From JANOAR01 sp031411235 (GTDB lineage Bacteria > Verrucomicrobiota > Verrucomicrobiia > Verrucomicrobiales > Verrucomicrobiaceae): a stretch of 60,509 nt of DNA. Positions 52,605-60,509 of this stretch are shown piece by piece; the first letter of the stretch is position 1, and each line of letters opens with the position of its first letter. The stretch lies in assembly GCA_031411235.1 (NCBI GenBank), contig JANOAR010000051.1, forward strand, positions 1 through 60,509. Reading direction: 5' to 3'. The notes beneath the pieces were generated by a model. The model ran no database searches, was not told where the DNA came from, and worked only from the letters and a program-made list of their open reading frames with translations. The translations under genes and the position numbers were made by a program.

Positions 52605-55600
52605 ATGAACGCAACTCCAAATTCTCCCCTCATCACTTCCGGGCTCACTCTCGCTTTGGATGTCGGCCATTCCTCTATTGGTTGGGCTTTATTGACCAAC
52701 GAGGCCAAAGGTTTAACGCCTCTACCCGCCGTGCATCATTGTGGCGTGGTGACATTTCCCACCAATGATTGCCTGGCCAAACAACGCCGCACCTACCGGC
52801 GGCAAAGGCGGCATGTGCGGTCGATTCGCCAGCGCATTCGCCGCACAGGTGATTTGCTCACTCATCTTGGGGCGCTGAGCGCTGATGAACTAGCGGCTAA
52901 GCATTGCCAAGGTGGTGGGCACCCTGCGCCGTGGTTGCTTGCGGCTAGGGTGCTAGCCTCGGACGGTGCCAAAGAATATTTGCTGGGTTGGTCGCAGTTG
53001 TGGGATGTGCTGCGCTGGTATGCCCACAACCGCGGCTACGATGGCAACAAAAAATGGAGCCGCAGTGGGGATGAAGACGATGAGGACATGGAAAAGGTGA
53101 CTCATGCCAGGGAGATGATGAGGGCCTTTGGTCGAACCACGATGGCAGAGACGATTGCCCTCTTCATGTTTAAACCGCATGGGATAACAGACCCTTTAAA
53201 TGCTGATCCCATGAGGCTTCCCCCCTTTAATCTTGATCCCACCAAGCGCCAGTGCCGTTACAAAGGGCAGAATGCGGCCTTCCCACGCGAAGCCGTGGAG
53301 GCTGAGGTTCAGCGTATTCTGTTGGCGCATCAGGGGCATCTTCCTCAGTGTGACGAGTTGTTGATGGCCGCTTTGCTTTCTGATGCTAGCGCCGTTGCCT
53401 GCCCTGCTATTCGCCTGCCCAAACGTTACCATGGGGGCTTGCTGTTTGGCCAACTGTTGCCTCGCTTTGAAAATCGTATTCTCACCCAGTGCCCCTTCAC
53501 GGGGAAGACAGTGCCCTCCAAGCATAGTTTTGAGTTCCTGCGCTGGCGTTGGGCCATGAAGATGGCCGACATTGTGGTCGGCGTGGCAGGGGATAAAGGG
53601 CTGCGCCCTTTGAATGAGTCCGAGCGCCTCGCACTGAATGAGAAGATGCAGTCGCGTGGCTATCTCACGCCGGGCGAACTCAAGACCTTCGTCAAAGAAA
53701 TCACAGGATGCGTGTGGTCCAACTTGGAGGCCATGCTGATTCATCCAGACGCCAAAGAAGCGCTGGAGTTGCTGCCCATCGCCAAGGGGCGTGATGCCTT
53801 TCGGGCGGTATGGGCTAACCTTTCGCCAAAGCATCGGCATCTCTTCGCCAACCAGTTGATGCGAGGCAAGACGCTAACGGCCCAAGAAATCGAACAATGG
53901 TTACGAGATAAGGGCGATGAGGCTGCTGCCAATGCTTTGGTGAGTGGCTTAGCGGCCACTAAAAAAGGCAAGCTCACCGATGAAAAACTCTTGGCTTTAC
54001 GAGCTGAACCGATTGCTTTTAGGAAGCTGAATGGTCGTGCGCCGTATGGCACGGCTTGCTTGCTTAAAGCCGAGGGCGAAGTGCTTGCTGGCTACGATCC
54101 ACGCAAGGAATGCAAAGCGACGAAACCCGCTAAAGGCGAGGCAAAGGAGGCGGATGGTTGTCTCGTTCGCCACCAAGCGATATTGGATGCTGAACTAAAC
54201 AAAGCCCTGCATGACAAGACCAATAACCATCTGATACGCCAACGCCTTGCGACGTTGGAAAAACTCATCAAAGACCTCGCCGCGAGCCAAACCTTAACAG
54301 GTGGGCAACCCATCATCCACACCGTGATTGAGGTGAATCGCGACCTGCGTGCGATGTCCGGCATGACGGCAAAGGAGATGGCTTCGGACATGAATTTACG
54401 TCTCAATGCCTTCAAATCGGCTGTGGCTTATCTTGAGACGGCCTTCGAGGGCCAGAAAATCAACATTACCCCAGGGCTCATCCGCAAAACTCGCGTCGCG
54501 ATGGACATGGACTGGATGTGTCCCTACACGGGCAGAAAATATGGTGCAGCCGACTTGCTGAGTGGCGCGCAGTACGACAAGGATCACATTGTACCCTACA
54601 GCGCGAGGCCTTCCAATAGTTTGGAGTCCCTGGTTATCACACGCCGGGAGATCAATGATGCTAAAAAAAATCGAACGGGTTTGCAGTTCGTCGAGGAATT
54701 GAATTTGCCGGAGAACCTCGCCGAGAGAGATAGGCTAGGGGTTTGGACACCCAAGCACTACCGGGACTTTGTGGATGGCCTTGATACACGCAAAGGCCAC
54801 GATGACGACAAGAAGCGCAAGCGCCGCCGTCAAGGGCTCATGCTCATGGCGAAGTGGGAGGAAAAGGAGGGAGGTTTCTTGCCCGCTGACTTGACGGTGA
54901 CTTCCCATCTGGTGCGGCTCGGTGCGCAAAGCGTGCGCAGGGCGCTGCCGCATCTAAAACCCGAGGACGTGACTTCCATGCCCGGTAGCGTCACAGGCGA
55001 GCTGCGCAAGGGCTGGCATCTGCTGGGGTTGCTCGCTGAGGCGAATGCCAACGTGAAAGACCCTGAAACAGGTGAACTGAAAACCAAGACCGAAATCCGA
55101 GACATCACTCACCTTCATCATGCCCTTGATGCCTGTGTGCTGGGACTTGCAGGAATTTATTTCCCCCTCAATCGCGGGGTATGGGATCTGATTGTGAAGC
55201 GCAATCCAACGGAGGCGGAAAAGAAAAAGCTTATCGAGCTAGGCATCTACAAGCGTGACTCCGAGGGCAGGCTGCATCTAGCTGATGACTTGGGCGAAGC
55301 AGTGAAGGCGCAGATAGCTTCGTGTTTGAAAGAGAAGCTGGTAGTGCAGCACATCCCGAAGGACATGACGGGCATGAAGGTGGAAGAGAATACCCGGAGT
55401 GTCGTCTCAATCACTGATGGGCGTGCCACACTGCGCCAGCAAGTTCGCGACCCCAAGACGGGTAAACTCGTGCAAAAGTTCACGGATGAGCCGTTGAGCA
55501 AACTTGTTGGCCTGCGGGAAGGAAAGCTCAAGAAGCAAAAAGGTGTGCGAGTCATCACGGACAACTTTGGAGTGGCCATTTTGGATGAGCTTCCCGAGGG

Positions 55601-55922
55601 AGCGCCAGAGGCGGAGCGTTTCATCATTATCCCCTGGCACCGGGTCTGGAGCCGCGTGCAAGAGATTAGAACGCTGAACAAGGGCAAAATGCCTCTATTG
55701 CTCAGGCTCGGCCAGCGAATCAAGGTGGCCGAAGGCAACTTCGCTGGGGTATGGACCATTCACAGCGTCAAGAACAACGCCAGCGCCATGTCGCTTGATA
55801 TTGGATGGCCCGACGTGGTGACACTCAAGAATAAGACTGAGGGGCACAAGATCAATGTGCGACTGGCTTCCCTGCTGAAAGGTGGGCTGACGGTGCTGAG
55901 TGATTCCTTGGTTGGTAAATGA
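52605..55922 (+). CDS. cas9: Cas9 endonuclease (type II-C)
   Basis: The 1105-residue RNA-guided nuclease cuts both DNA strands. RuvC-I is LALDVGHSSIGWALL with D19; the Arg-rich bridge helix is AKQRRTYRRQRRHVRSIRQR; RuvC-II has E576 in VIEVNRDL; the HNH domain has CPYTGRKYGA, then YDKDHIVPYSARPSNSLESL with D660-H661 and NDAKKNRTG; RuvC-III has HHALDACVL (H839, D842). All catalytic residues are present. The length suits the compact II-C group. No csn2 or cas4 is present. Cas1 and cas2 are separated from it by four small genes, unlike the usual cas9-cas1-cas2 order. PAM cannot be read from the sequence. Confidence 0.96.
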   Translation: MNATPNSPLITSGLTLALDVGHSSIGWALLTNEAKGLTPLPAVHHCGVVTFPTNDCLAKQRRTYRRQRRHVRSIRQRIRRTGDLLTHLGALSADELAAKHCQGGGHPAPWLLAARVLASDGAKEYLLGWSQLWDVLRWYAHNRGYDGNKKWSRSGDEDDEDMEKVTHAREMMRAFGRTTMAETIALFMFKPHGITDPLNADPMRLPPFNLDPTKRQCRYKGQNAAFPREAVEAEVQRILLAHQGHLPQCDELLMAALLSDASAVACPAIRLPKRYHGGLLFGQLLPRFENRILTQCPFTGKTVPSKHSFEFLRWRWAMKMADIVVGVAGDKGLRPLNESERLALNEKMQSRGYLTPGELKTFVKEITGCVWSNLEAMLIHPDAKEALELLPIAKGRDAFRAVWANLSPKHRHLFANQLMRGKTLTAQEIEQWLRDKGDEAAANALVSGLAATKKGKLTDEKLLALRAEPIAFRKLNGRAPYGTACLLKAEGEVLAGYDPRKECKATKPAKGEAKEADGCLVRHQAILDAELNKALHDKTNNHLIRQRLATLEKLIKDLAASQTLTGGQPIIHTVIEVNRDLRAMSGMTAKEMASDMNLRLNAFKSAVAYLETAFEGQKINITPGLIRKTRVAMDMDWMCPYTGRKYGAADLLSGAQYDKDHIVPYSARPSNSLESLVITRREINDAKKNRTGLQFVEELNLPENLAERDRLGVWTPKHYRDFVDGLDTRKGHDDDKKRKRRRQGLMLMAKWEEKEGGFLPADLTVTSHLVRLGAQSVRRALPHLKPEDVTSMPGSVTGELRKGWHLLGLLAEANANVKDPETGELKTKTEIRDITHLHHALDACVLGLAGIYFPLNRGVWDLIVKRNPTEAEKKKLIELGIYKRDSEGRLHLADDLGEAVKAQIASCLKEKLVVQHIPKDMTGMKVEENTRSVVSITDGRATLRQQVRDPKTGKLVQKFTDEPLSKLVGLREGKLKKQKGVRVITDNFGVAILDELPEGAPEAERFIIIPWHRVWSRVQEIRTLNKGKMPLLLRLGQRIKVAEGNFAGVWTIHSVKNNASAMSLDIGWPDVVTLKNKTEGHKINVRLASLLKGGLTVLSDSLVGK

Positions 55923-56139
55923 TTTTTTTTGCCTCTACAAAGAAGAACTCCTGTCATATTGCTCAGTTTAAACTTGTGGTCTATGGAGTGTTAGGCGATA
56001 GGGAGGTGGGAGCCCCTTGAGTCGCTTTTTTGCTACTAGAAGGACTCCTGCTTTGCCGACTGATTCCATGTGTCAATGCGACCCGCGAGGGTGGCATCGG
56101 CCATGGGTGGGCCGAGCTAATCCGCAGAGAAAAAAATCC
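55923..56139. other. Spacer after cas9
   Basis: A run of eight T's follows the cas9 stop directly (55923 onward), without a clear stem. No other gene is evident. Confidence 0.4.
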
Positions 56140-56475
56140 ATGACCAAAACACATCTGTGTCTTGTTACGTTCGACCTCAATAATGGTGCGACGCAACAGG
56201 ACTACCAAAACGCCTACCAAGACCTCAAGGCCATTGGCCTTATAGCAACCGCAACTGGAGAGAATGGAACGGTCGTTAAACTGCCAAACACCACTTGCAT
56301 GGGCTCCTTCACAGGCAGTTCATCAGCTAGTGTCAGCGCAGAGTTAGCGACCCGCATTGATACCGCCTTTCGCCGAAGGGGGTTCAACGCCGAAGTCCTG
56401 GTTAACGCCGGGGTTGATGCAGCATGGAACTACCGTGCAACCCAGCCGCCATTGCCGTTGCAACGGCCACGATAA
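56140..56475 (+). CDS. Small protein after cas9, possibly ferredoxin-like/Cas2-like fold
   Basis: The 111-residue protein starts MTKTHLCLVTFDLNNGATQQ with a beta strand then DYQNAYQDLKAIGL helix. It continues with a strand (VVKLPNTTCMGSF), a helix (SAELATRIDTAFRRRG) and a final strand (AEVLVNA). This beta-alpha-beta-beta-alpha-beta order, with YDL-like FDLNN at the first strand, recalls Cas2/VapD/SinR-like ferredoxin folds. I see no sequence match good enough to name it. It sits 217 bases after cas9 and before a terminator. The longer frame from 56017 is unlikely. Confidence 0.5.
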   Translation: MTKTHLCLVTFDLNNGATQQDYQNAYQDLKAIGLIATATGENGTVVKLPNTTCMGSFTGSSSASVSAELATRIDTAFRRRGFNAEVLVNAGVDAAWNYRATQPPLPLQRPR

Positions 56476-56563
56476 AACAAGGGCTGAGATCGGGGTGCCG
56501 TCTGAACAACAAAACACTTCCGACCCCAGCCATTGCAGAGAGTAACCTCAACTAGAAGGTGTC

Positions 56564-56604
56564 GGCCCTGGTTTGATCTGTCAAGCCAGGGCCTTTTGGT
56601 TTTG
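56564..56604 (+). terminator. Rho-independent terminator
   Basis: GGCCCTGG (56564-56571) pairs with CCAGGGCC (56586-56593), followed by TTTTGGTTTTG. It separates the cas9 unit from the toxin-antitoxin, cas1 and cas2 genes. Confidence 0.85.
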
Positions 56605-56717
56605 TGAAGCCATGCCCTATTTTGCTTCATTCTAAATGGCTTTGGAATTGTCCCCAAGCTGAGGCTGCTTGACCATGTTTATTGACAAAAGTTCGTCCAT
56701 GAGACCCTCTTTACTGC

Positions 56718-57062
56718 ATGATCACCCTCCCCATCAAAGAAGCGCAATCGAGCTTAATTCGGCTCTGCCATGACTTGGCGGCGTCGGGGGAGAGCCGCCT
56801 CATCGAAGAGGATGGAACGGCGCTTGTGCGGCTGGTGCCTGAACCCGTCGCGATTCTTGGGCTGGGGCAGCGGCGCAGCATCATAGAGGACTTGGCCGAA
56901 TGGGATCGGGTGCATGGAGCCTTGCCGGAGGATGTGCCTGATTTTCCCGATGTTTGGCTAGCACGCGCGGCCAATGCTTGCAACCCGTTGCCCCTTGCTG
57001 GCACGGCATGGGAGTCGGACTGGAATACCCCCGAGGAGGATGCTGCATGGCGCGATTTGTAA
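56718..57062 (+). CDS. Phd/YefM-like antitoxin
   Basis: The 114-residue protein starts MITLPIKEAQSSLIRLCHDL and SGESRLIEEDGTALVRLVPE, the Phd-type N-terminal fold that binds DNA, with a long acidic tail (DVPDFPDVWLARAANACNPL, TAWESDWNTPEEDAAWRDL). A 25-codon frame overlaps its stop (57047-57124, MARFVTIVSLDEE), which may be the start of a lost toxin. The next pair of genes follows at once. Confidence 0.7.
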   Translation: MITLPIKEAQSSLIRLCHDLAASGESRLIEEDGTALVRLVPEPVAILGLGQRRSIIEDLAEWDRVHGALPEDVPDFPDVWLARAANACNPLPLAGTAWESDWNTPEEDAAWRDL

Positions 57063-57120
57063 CAATCGTCAGTTTGGACGAAGAGTTGCAGATTACCCAA
57101 CCCTGCCTAGCCTATGCCCC

Positions 57121-57318
57121 ATGAACTGGAAGGAAAACATCACCCTATGGCGCAGCCTGTCGCCGGAGGAGAAGTTGCGTCGGCGCTGGGAGTCGATTCC
57201 GCTGTCGGTGGCCCAGAGCATGGCCTTCGAGGGGGAACCGGTGCCGATGGAGAGGATTCGCGCGACACTCGCCCGGATCGAGCTACCCGATTTGTTGAAA
57301 CCACGCAAGGTACCCTGA
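57121..57318 (+). CDS. Small antitoxin-like partner of Fic
   Basis: The 65-residue protein (MNWKENITLWRSLSPEEKLR, RRWESIPLSVAQSMAFEGEP, then TLARIELPDLL) has features of small proteins encoded just before Fic toxins, with the phrase SVAQSMAFEGEPV that I recall from such neighbours. It overlaps the N-terminal codons of the Fic gene in another frame, so the two would be co-translated. Inhibition of Fic is inference. Confidence 0.6.
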   Translation: MNWKENITLWRSLSPEEKLRRRWESIPLSVAQSMAFEGEPVPMERIRATLARIELPDLLKPRKVP

Positions 57319-57857
57319 GCTATGCGGAACTGGCACCCCTGCTGGCGGATCGCGTGACGGCGGCGGAAGCCGCGATTGCCAATGGTGAAATGGCTGGCTT
57401 GGGGTTGGACGATCACTTGCTGCGGGAACTCCATGGCCGCATCTGTGGCGACCTCGTGCCTGCTTGGGCGGGCAAGTGGCGTGATATTGAGGTGCGAGTG
57501 GGGCGACTGCAACCGCCCTTGCCCCATGATGTGCCTGTCCTGATGCATAATTATGGACTCGATCTTCAGGCTCGGTGGCCAGGGGCGGCAGAGACACCTT
57601 CTGAACTCACGCTGGAGCTGCTTGCCTTTGCCGAGGGGCGATTCTTGACTCTGCATCCCTTCCGTGATTTCAATGGGCGGACGATTCGCTTATTCCTGCG
57701 TGAGGTGTTGAGACGGCTCGATCTGCCTTATCCTGTCCTCGCCCCCGAGGGTGAGAGCGAACGTGCCGCCTACTTTTTGGCGCTGGAAGCTGCGGATAAG
57801 CATGACTGGGCACCGCTGGTCGAGATATGGCGAGAGCGTCTCGGCTTTTTCACATAA
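57147..57857 (+). CDS. Fic-family adenylyltransferase (toxin-like)
   Basis: A Fic domain that moves AMP to protein targets is shown by HPFRDFNGRTIRLFL, a variant of HPFx(D/E)GNGR with Phe in place of Gly, plus helices LLRELHGRICGDLVPAWAGK and LLAFAEGRFLTLHP. The conserved part begins at about RFVETTQGTLSYAELAPLL (near 57285). The start is a problem: no ATG, GTG or TTG lies between 57150 and that block, so I give ATG 57147, though it overlaps the small upstream gene in another frame; ATG 57114 is a second option. It sits 52 bases before cas1. Confidence 0.75.
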   Translation: MAQPVAGGEVASALGVDSAVGGPEHGLRGGTGADGEDSRDTRPDRATRFVETTQGTLSYAELAPLLADRVTAAEAAIANGEMAGLGLDDHLLRELHGRICGDLVPAWAGKWRDIEVRVGRLQPPLPHDVPVLMHNYGLDLQARWPGAAETPSELTLELLAFAEGRFLTLHPFRDFNGRTIRLFLREVLRRLDLPYPVLAPEGESERAAYFLALEAADKHDWAPLVEIWRERLGFFT

Positions 57858-57909
57858 ACTGCGCCCCTTGACAGATACGCTTACATTAGCGCTCCTACAC
57901 AAGAGCGCT

Positions 57910-58884
57910 ATGTCCTACCACATCCTGAACATCGACAGCCCGCAATGCAGCCTGAGCTGCAAGGATGGGCAAGTCACCTGTCGGGTGGATGGCGAAGACA
58001 AGCCGCGCACGGTGCCGCTGGAGGATGTGGCGAGCATCATCATCACGAGCTTCTCGGCGACGGTGCATAGCAAGCTGCTCATCGAGGCAGCTCGCCACGG
58101 CGTGACGCTGATCCTGTGTGAAGCCTTCACCCCGGTGTCGATCTTGCTCCCGGCGAACCGCAGTACCGACACGATCCTCACCCGCGCCCAGCTCGACATT
58201 AAACAAAGGGAGCGCGACACGCTCTGGCGGCGCACGGTGGATGCCAAATGCCGCAACCAACTGCTGCTGGCCGAGCTGCTGGCCCCTGATGACAAGAAAC
58301 TCGATGAGCTGCGCAAGGTGGTGAAGGGACGGCACGAACACAAGGAGGCGATGGCGGCGCGGCTGCATTGGGGCATTTATGGCCGTGCCTTGGGCATTCC
58401 TGATTTCATCCGCGACCGTGCGCAGCCCGGCGTGAATTCTTTGCTGAACTATGGCTACGCGGTGCTGCTCTCCACAGTACTGCAAAAGCTCTTCGGCGTG
58501 GGGCTCGATCCCACCTTCGGCATCTTCCACGTCACCCGCGAGCACGCCACGCCGCTGGCCTATGATTTGATGGAACCCTTCCGCACCTGCGTGGATTGGC
58601 GCGTAGCCCAGTGGGTGCGTAGGACAGGCATCCTGCCTGTCACGAGTGCCGAGGGCATCCTGCCCTCCCCAGAGCCCGCTTCTGCACTCCAAGTGGATAA
58701 ACCCTTCCGCGCCTGGGTGACGGCCTTCCCTCTGGAGAAGGTGGACTACCTTGAAATGAACTTGGACATACGCGGTGTCGTAGAGGGCGTGGTGCGCCTC
58801 TTTCGCCGCGCCGTGATCGAACACAAACCCACGATCTATAAGCCGTGGACACCGAACTCTACAAAATGGGCTGGCTCCTGGTAG
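57910..58884 (+). CDS. cas1: Cas1 integrase
   Basis: The 324-residue integrase inserts new spacers with Cas2. Catalytic residues are E146 (KEAMAARLHW), H207 (FGIFHVTREH) and E222 (YDLMEPFR), with D219 nearby; PGVNSLLNYGYAVL is the type II block. An odd insertion near residues 237-262 (RTGILPVTSAEGILPSPEPA) is coded by a repeat of the GGCATCCTGCCTG kind known from this phylum, in frame. I start at MSYHILNIDSP rather than the longer frame from 57751. It overlaps cas2 by up to 40 bases. Confidence 0.94.
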   Translation: MSYHILNIDSPQCSLSCKDGQVTCRVDGEDKPRTVPLEDVASIIITSFSATVHSKLLIEAARHGVTLILCEAFTPVSILLPANRSTDTILTRAQLDIKQRERDTLWRRTVDAKCRNQLLLAELLAPDDKKLDELRKVVKGRHEHKEAMAARLHWGIYGRALGIPDFIRDRAQPGVNSLLNYGYAVLLSTVLQKLFGVGLDPTFGIFHVTREHATPLAYDLMEPFRTCVDWRVAQWVRRTGILPVTSAEGILPSPEPASALQVDKPFRAWVTAFPLEKVDYLEMNLDIRGVVEGVVRLFRRAVIEHKPTIYKPWTPNSTKWAGSW

Positions 58885-59183
58885 CCTTTGACCTGCCAAC
58901 CCTGACCAAGAGGGAACGCAAGGCCGCGCACAACTTCCGCGAATGGCTGAAGGACGACGGCTACTCCATGATGCAGTGGAGCGTGTATGTGCGCGCCTGT
59001 GTCACCTTTGCCCGCCAAGGGACACATCTGGATCGGCTCAAGGGGCACCTCCCGCCAGAGGGTAGCGTGAGAGCCATTTTCATCACCCGAGCGCAGTGGG
59101 AGAAGTCCTTCGTCATGCATGGAGCGCCGAGCGAAGAGGGCGAGGAACCGGAAGCTATGCCCGAGCAAATCTTGCTCTGGTGA
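58845..59183 (+). CDS. cas2: Cas2
   Basis: The 112-residue ferredoxin-fold protein bridges two Cas1 dimers for spacer integration. VAFDLPTLTKRERKAAHNFR has the strand-one Asp, followed by GYSMMQWSVYVRAC and VRAIFITRAQWEKSFVM. The start is either 58845 or the second Met at 58866 (MGWLLVAFDLP); both overlap cas1. The C-terminus is long and acidic (APSEEGEEPEAMPEQILLW). Confidence 0.93.
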   Translation: MDTELYKMGWLLVAFDLPTLTKRERKAAHNFREWLKDDGYSMMQWSVYVRACVTFARQGTHLDRLKGHLPPEGSVRAIFITRAQWEKSFVMHGAPSEEGEEPEAMPEQILLW

Positions 59184-59274
59184 GGAAGACACTGCACGAA
59201 ATCTGCACTTTTGCCGCTGGGAAAGAGCGATTGGGAAAGCGAAATACAGGCTTGGAAGCAATGGATGAGGCGTC

Positions 59275-59299
59275 CCTTCCCTTGCTTGGCAAGGGAAGG
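59275..59299. terminator. Hairpin between cas2 and the array
   Basis: CCTTCCCTTGC pairs with GCAAGGGAAGG around TTG (11 bp) 23 bases before the first repeat. There is no run of T's on either strand. It may stop the array transcript reading from the right, or the cas transcript from the left. Confidence 0.45.
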
Positions 59300-59321
59300 A
59301 AGCCCCGGCAGGAGCAGAGCG

Positions 59322-60199
59322 AGTCTGCCCCTGCCGGAATTGGAATCAAGGCAAAGCTGTGAGTTGCTGACCTGGACGTTCGCCTCAAGTCTGCCCCTGC
59401 CGGAATTGGAATCAAGGCAAAGCTGCTGCGATTAAAACCCATACAAATCCTGGAGTCTGCCCCTGCCGGAATTGGAATCAAGGCAAAGCGTCCGGCAAAT
59501 TCAATTACAGCACGAAACTAGTCTGCCCCTGCCGGAATTGGAATCAAGGCAAAGCCGGAGATCATCAGCCAAGTGATGGCAGCGAAGTCTGCCCCTGCCG
59601 GAATTGGAATCAAGGCAAAGCCGGTGCGACCTTTAAGGTAGAGCGTTTCGGAGTCTGCCCCTGCCGGAATTGGAATCAAGGCAAAGCTTCGGCATCGTTG
59701 AAGGCACGGAGGGACAAAGTCTGCCCCTGCCGGAATTGGAATCAAGGCAAAGCAGCCGCGCCATGATCCACTCCCACGCGTCTAGTCTGCCCCTGCCGGA
59801 ATTGGAATCAAGGCAAAGCTCCCACCATAGCAGTCCAGGCGGTCTAGCAAGTCTGCCCCTGCCGGAATTGGAATCAAGGCAAAGCGCGCGGCCTCATCGG
59901 CGATGCGACGGCCTAGTCTGCCCCTGCCGGAATTGGAATCAAGGCAAAGCTGCTCGGGCGAGGTGCGCGAGGCGTGGTCTAGTCTGCCCCTGCCGGAATT
60001 GGAATCAAGGCAAAGCGACGAGGCGGGGCTCATAGATCGAATTTTTAGTCTGCCCCTGCCGGAATTGGAATCAAGGCAAAGCTGACGACGACGAGGCCAC
60101 GGGCTTCGCAGAGTCTGCCCCTGCCGGAATTGGAATCAAGGCAAAGCTCAGGCGTGCGGAGATGCGATGGCCGTGCAGTCTGCCCCTGCCGGAATTGGA
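59322..60199 (-). CRISPR. CRISPR array, 14 repeats (last one broken), 13 spacers
   Basis: Repeats are 36 bases (plus strand AGTCTGCCCCTG...AAGGCAAAGC); 13 are identical and start at 59322, 59388, 59454, 59520, 59586, 59652, 59718, 59784, 59850, 59915, 59981, 60047 and 60112. Spacers are 30 or 29 bases and all different. The fourteenth repeat (from 60177) matches for 23 bases and then runs into unrelated DNA. By pairing with tracrRNA, the working repeat is the minus-strand form beginning GCTTTGCCTTGATT, so transcription should run right to left and the leader should lie right of 60199. Uniform repeats suggest recent activity. Confidence 0.97.
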
Positions 60200-60509
60200 T
60201 TAGTACATGCCGAGGTAGAAACTGGAACTACCATCCGTGTGGCCGAAGATTTACGATTCTTTCATGAGCATTTATATTCTGATGGACGGTTACGACGTAC
60301 CATTGTCACACGCACACCTCTTGTTTCGTATCGACACCGTCCCGAAATATCACAATCGGCATTGACGTCACGGAAACTGTTATTGGCATTACGGGTGGCC
60401 GCATTTGAACAAATGATTCTTTGCAACACCAATTTGGGCACGAACGATGCATGGACTGATAAGTTCATTATTTGGGGTGCGGGACGCGATGGAAAAGATT
60501 TCTTTAAGG
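60200..60509 (+). CDS. Partial eukaryote-like glycosyltransferase (B3GNTL1-like), probable chimeric end
   Basis: From 60200 one frame is open to the window end: VAEDLRFFHEHLYSDGRLRR, then TPLVSYRHRP, SRKLLLALRVAAFEQMIL and WTDKFIIWGAGRDGKDFFK. These match, in order, the C-terminal part of B3GNTL1-type glycosyltransferases of eukaryotes (EDLLFFYEHL, LLYRYH, FTIWNAGKQGRR). The DNA is much more AT-rich than the rest. The frame enters directly from a broken CRISPR repeat. The likeliest reading is a mis-joined contig end from algal or protist DNA; genuine transfer is less likely. The stretch is open at the 3' end. Confidence 0.65.

Overview
The window is about 60.5 kb of GC-rich bacterial DNA. It most likely comes from a Verrucomicrobiota chromosome near the Prosthecobacter/Verrucomicrobiaceae group. 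That placement is inference from gene types: a very large pectate-lyase-like protein with autotransporter-associated beta-strand repeats, a DUF6807 (PmoA-like) protein, collagen-like and FnIII-like small proteins, a left-handed beta-helix plus sugar-transferase exopolysaccharide locus, and abundant short-period tandem repeats. No 16S gene is present to confirm it. The last ~310 bases (60200-60509) do not fit: they encode part of a eukaryote-like glycosyltransferase joined inside a CRISPR repeat, probably a chimeric contig end.

Layout. 1-1027: tandem-repeat DNA. 1028-6985: a wrecked type I restriction locus (hsdR and hsdM fragments) with an EcoRV-like restriction enzyme, its adenine methyltransferase and a large SF2 helicase inside it. 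7178-13869: an exopolysaccharide export/assembly cluster (beta-barrel, flippase, sugar transferase, beta-helix protein, Wza-like lipoprotein) with a histidine kinase and response regulator, followed by a cNMP-domain kinase (13938-15035) and a sialidase remnant. 15584-19824: hypothetical genes, a DUF262-HNH (GmrSD-like) restriction protein, a toxin-antitoxin pair. 20071-34924: housekeeping (S9 peptidase, zinc-ribbon protein, TPR protein, murI, argF, FtsX-like permease) and the giant secreted protein. 34925-39475: repeats, an FnIII-like protein, an hsdM 5' fragment beside a second DUF262 protein, a VapBC pair. 39629-48499: rlmF, uxaA, DUF6807 protein, gcvT, a rhomboid-like protein, argS and tRNA-Val. 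48500-51910: collagen-like, four-helix-bundle and FnIII-like genes set among repeats. 51911-60199: an XRE regulator, tracrRNA, cas9, a small ferredoxin-fold-like ORF, a Phd/Fic toxin-antitoxin cluster, cas1, cas2 and a 13-spacer array (type II-C).

Working together. The defence genes lie in three clusters (1-7 kb, 16-20 kb plus 36-39 kb, and 52-60 kb). The tracrRNA anti-repeat and its terminator lie on the minus strand just upstream of cas9. This implies that the array is also read on the minus strand, toward cas2, with its leader beyond the right end.

The most unusual signal is a pair of repeat families. Three arrays with a strict 21-nt period (53-535, 35081-35374, 51264-51704) each sit beside arrays with an 8-nt period built on AGAC/GTCT. 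The second and third lie upstream of the two FnIII-like genes. Other small dispersed elements (hairpin REP-like units, GTTGATGG inverted elements, a 179-bp long hairpin, in-frame insertions in cas1 and a permease) show that this genome tolerates many short repeats.
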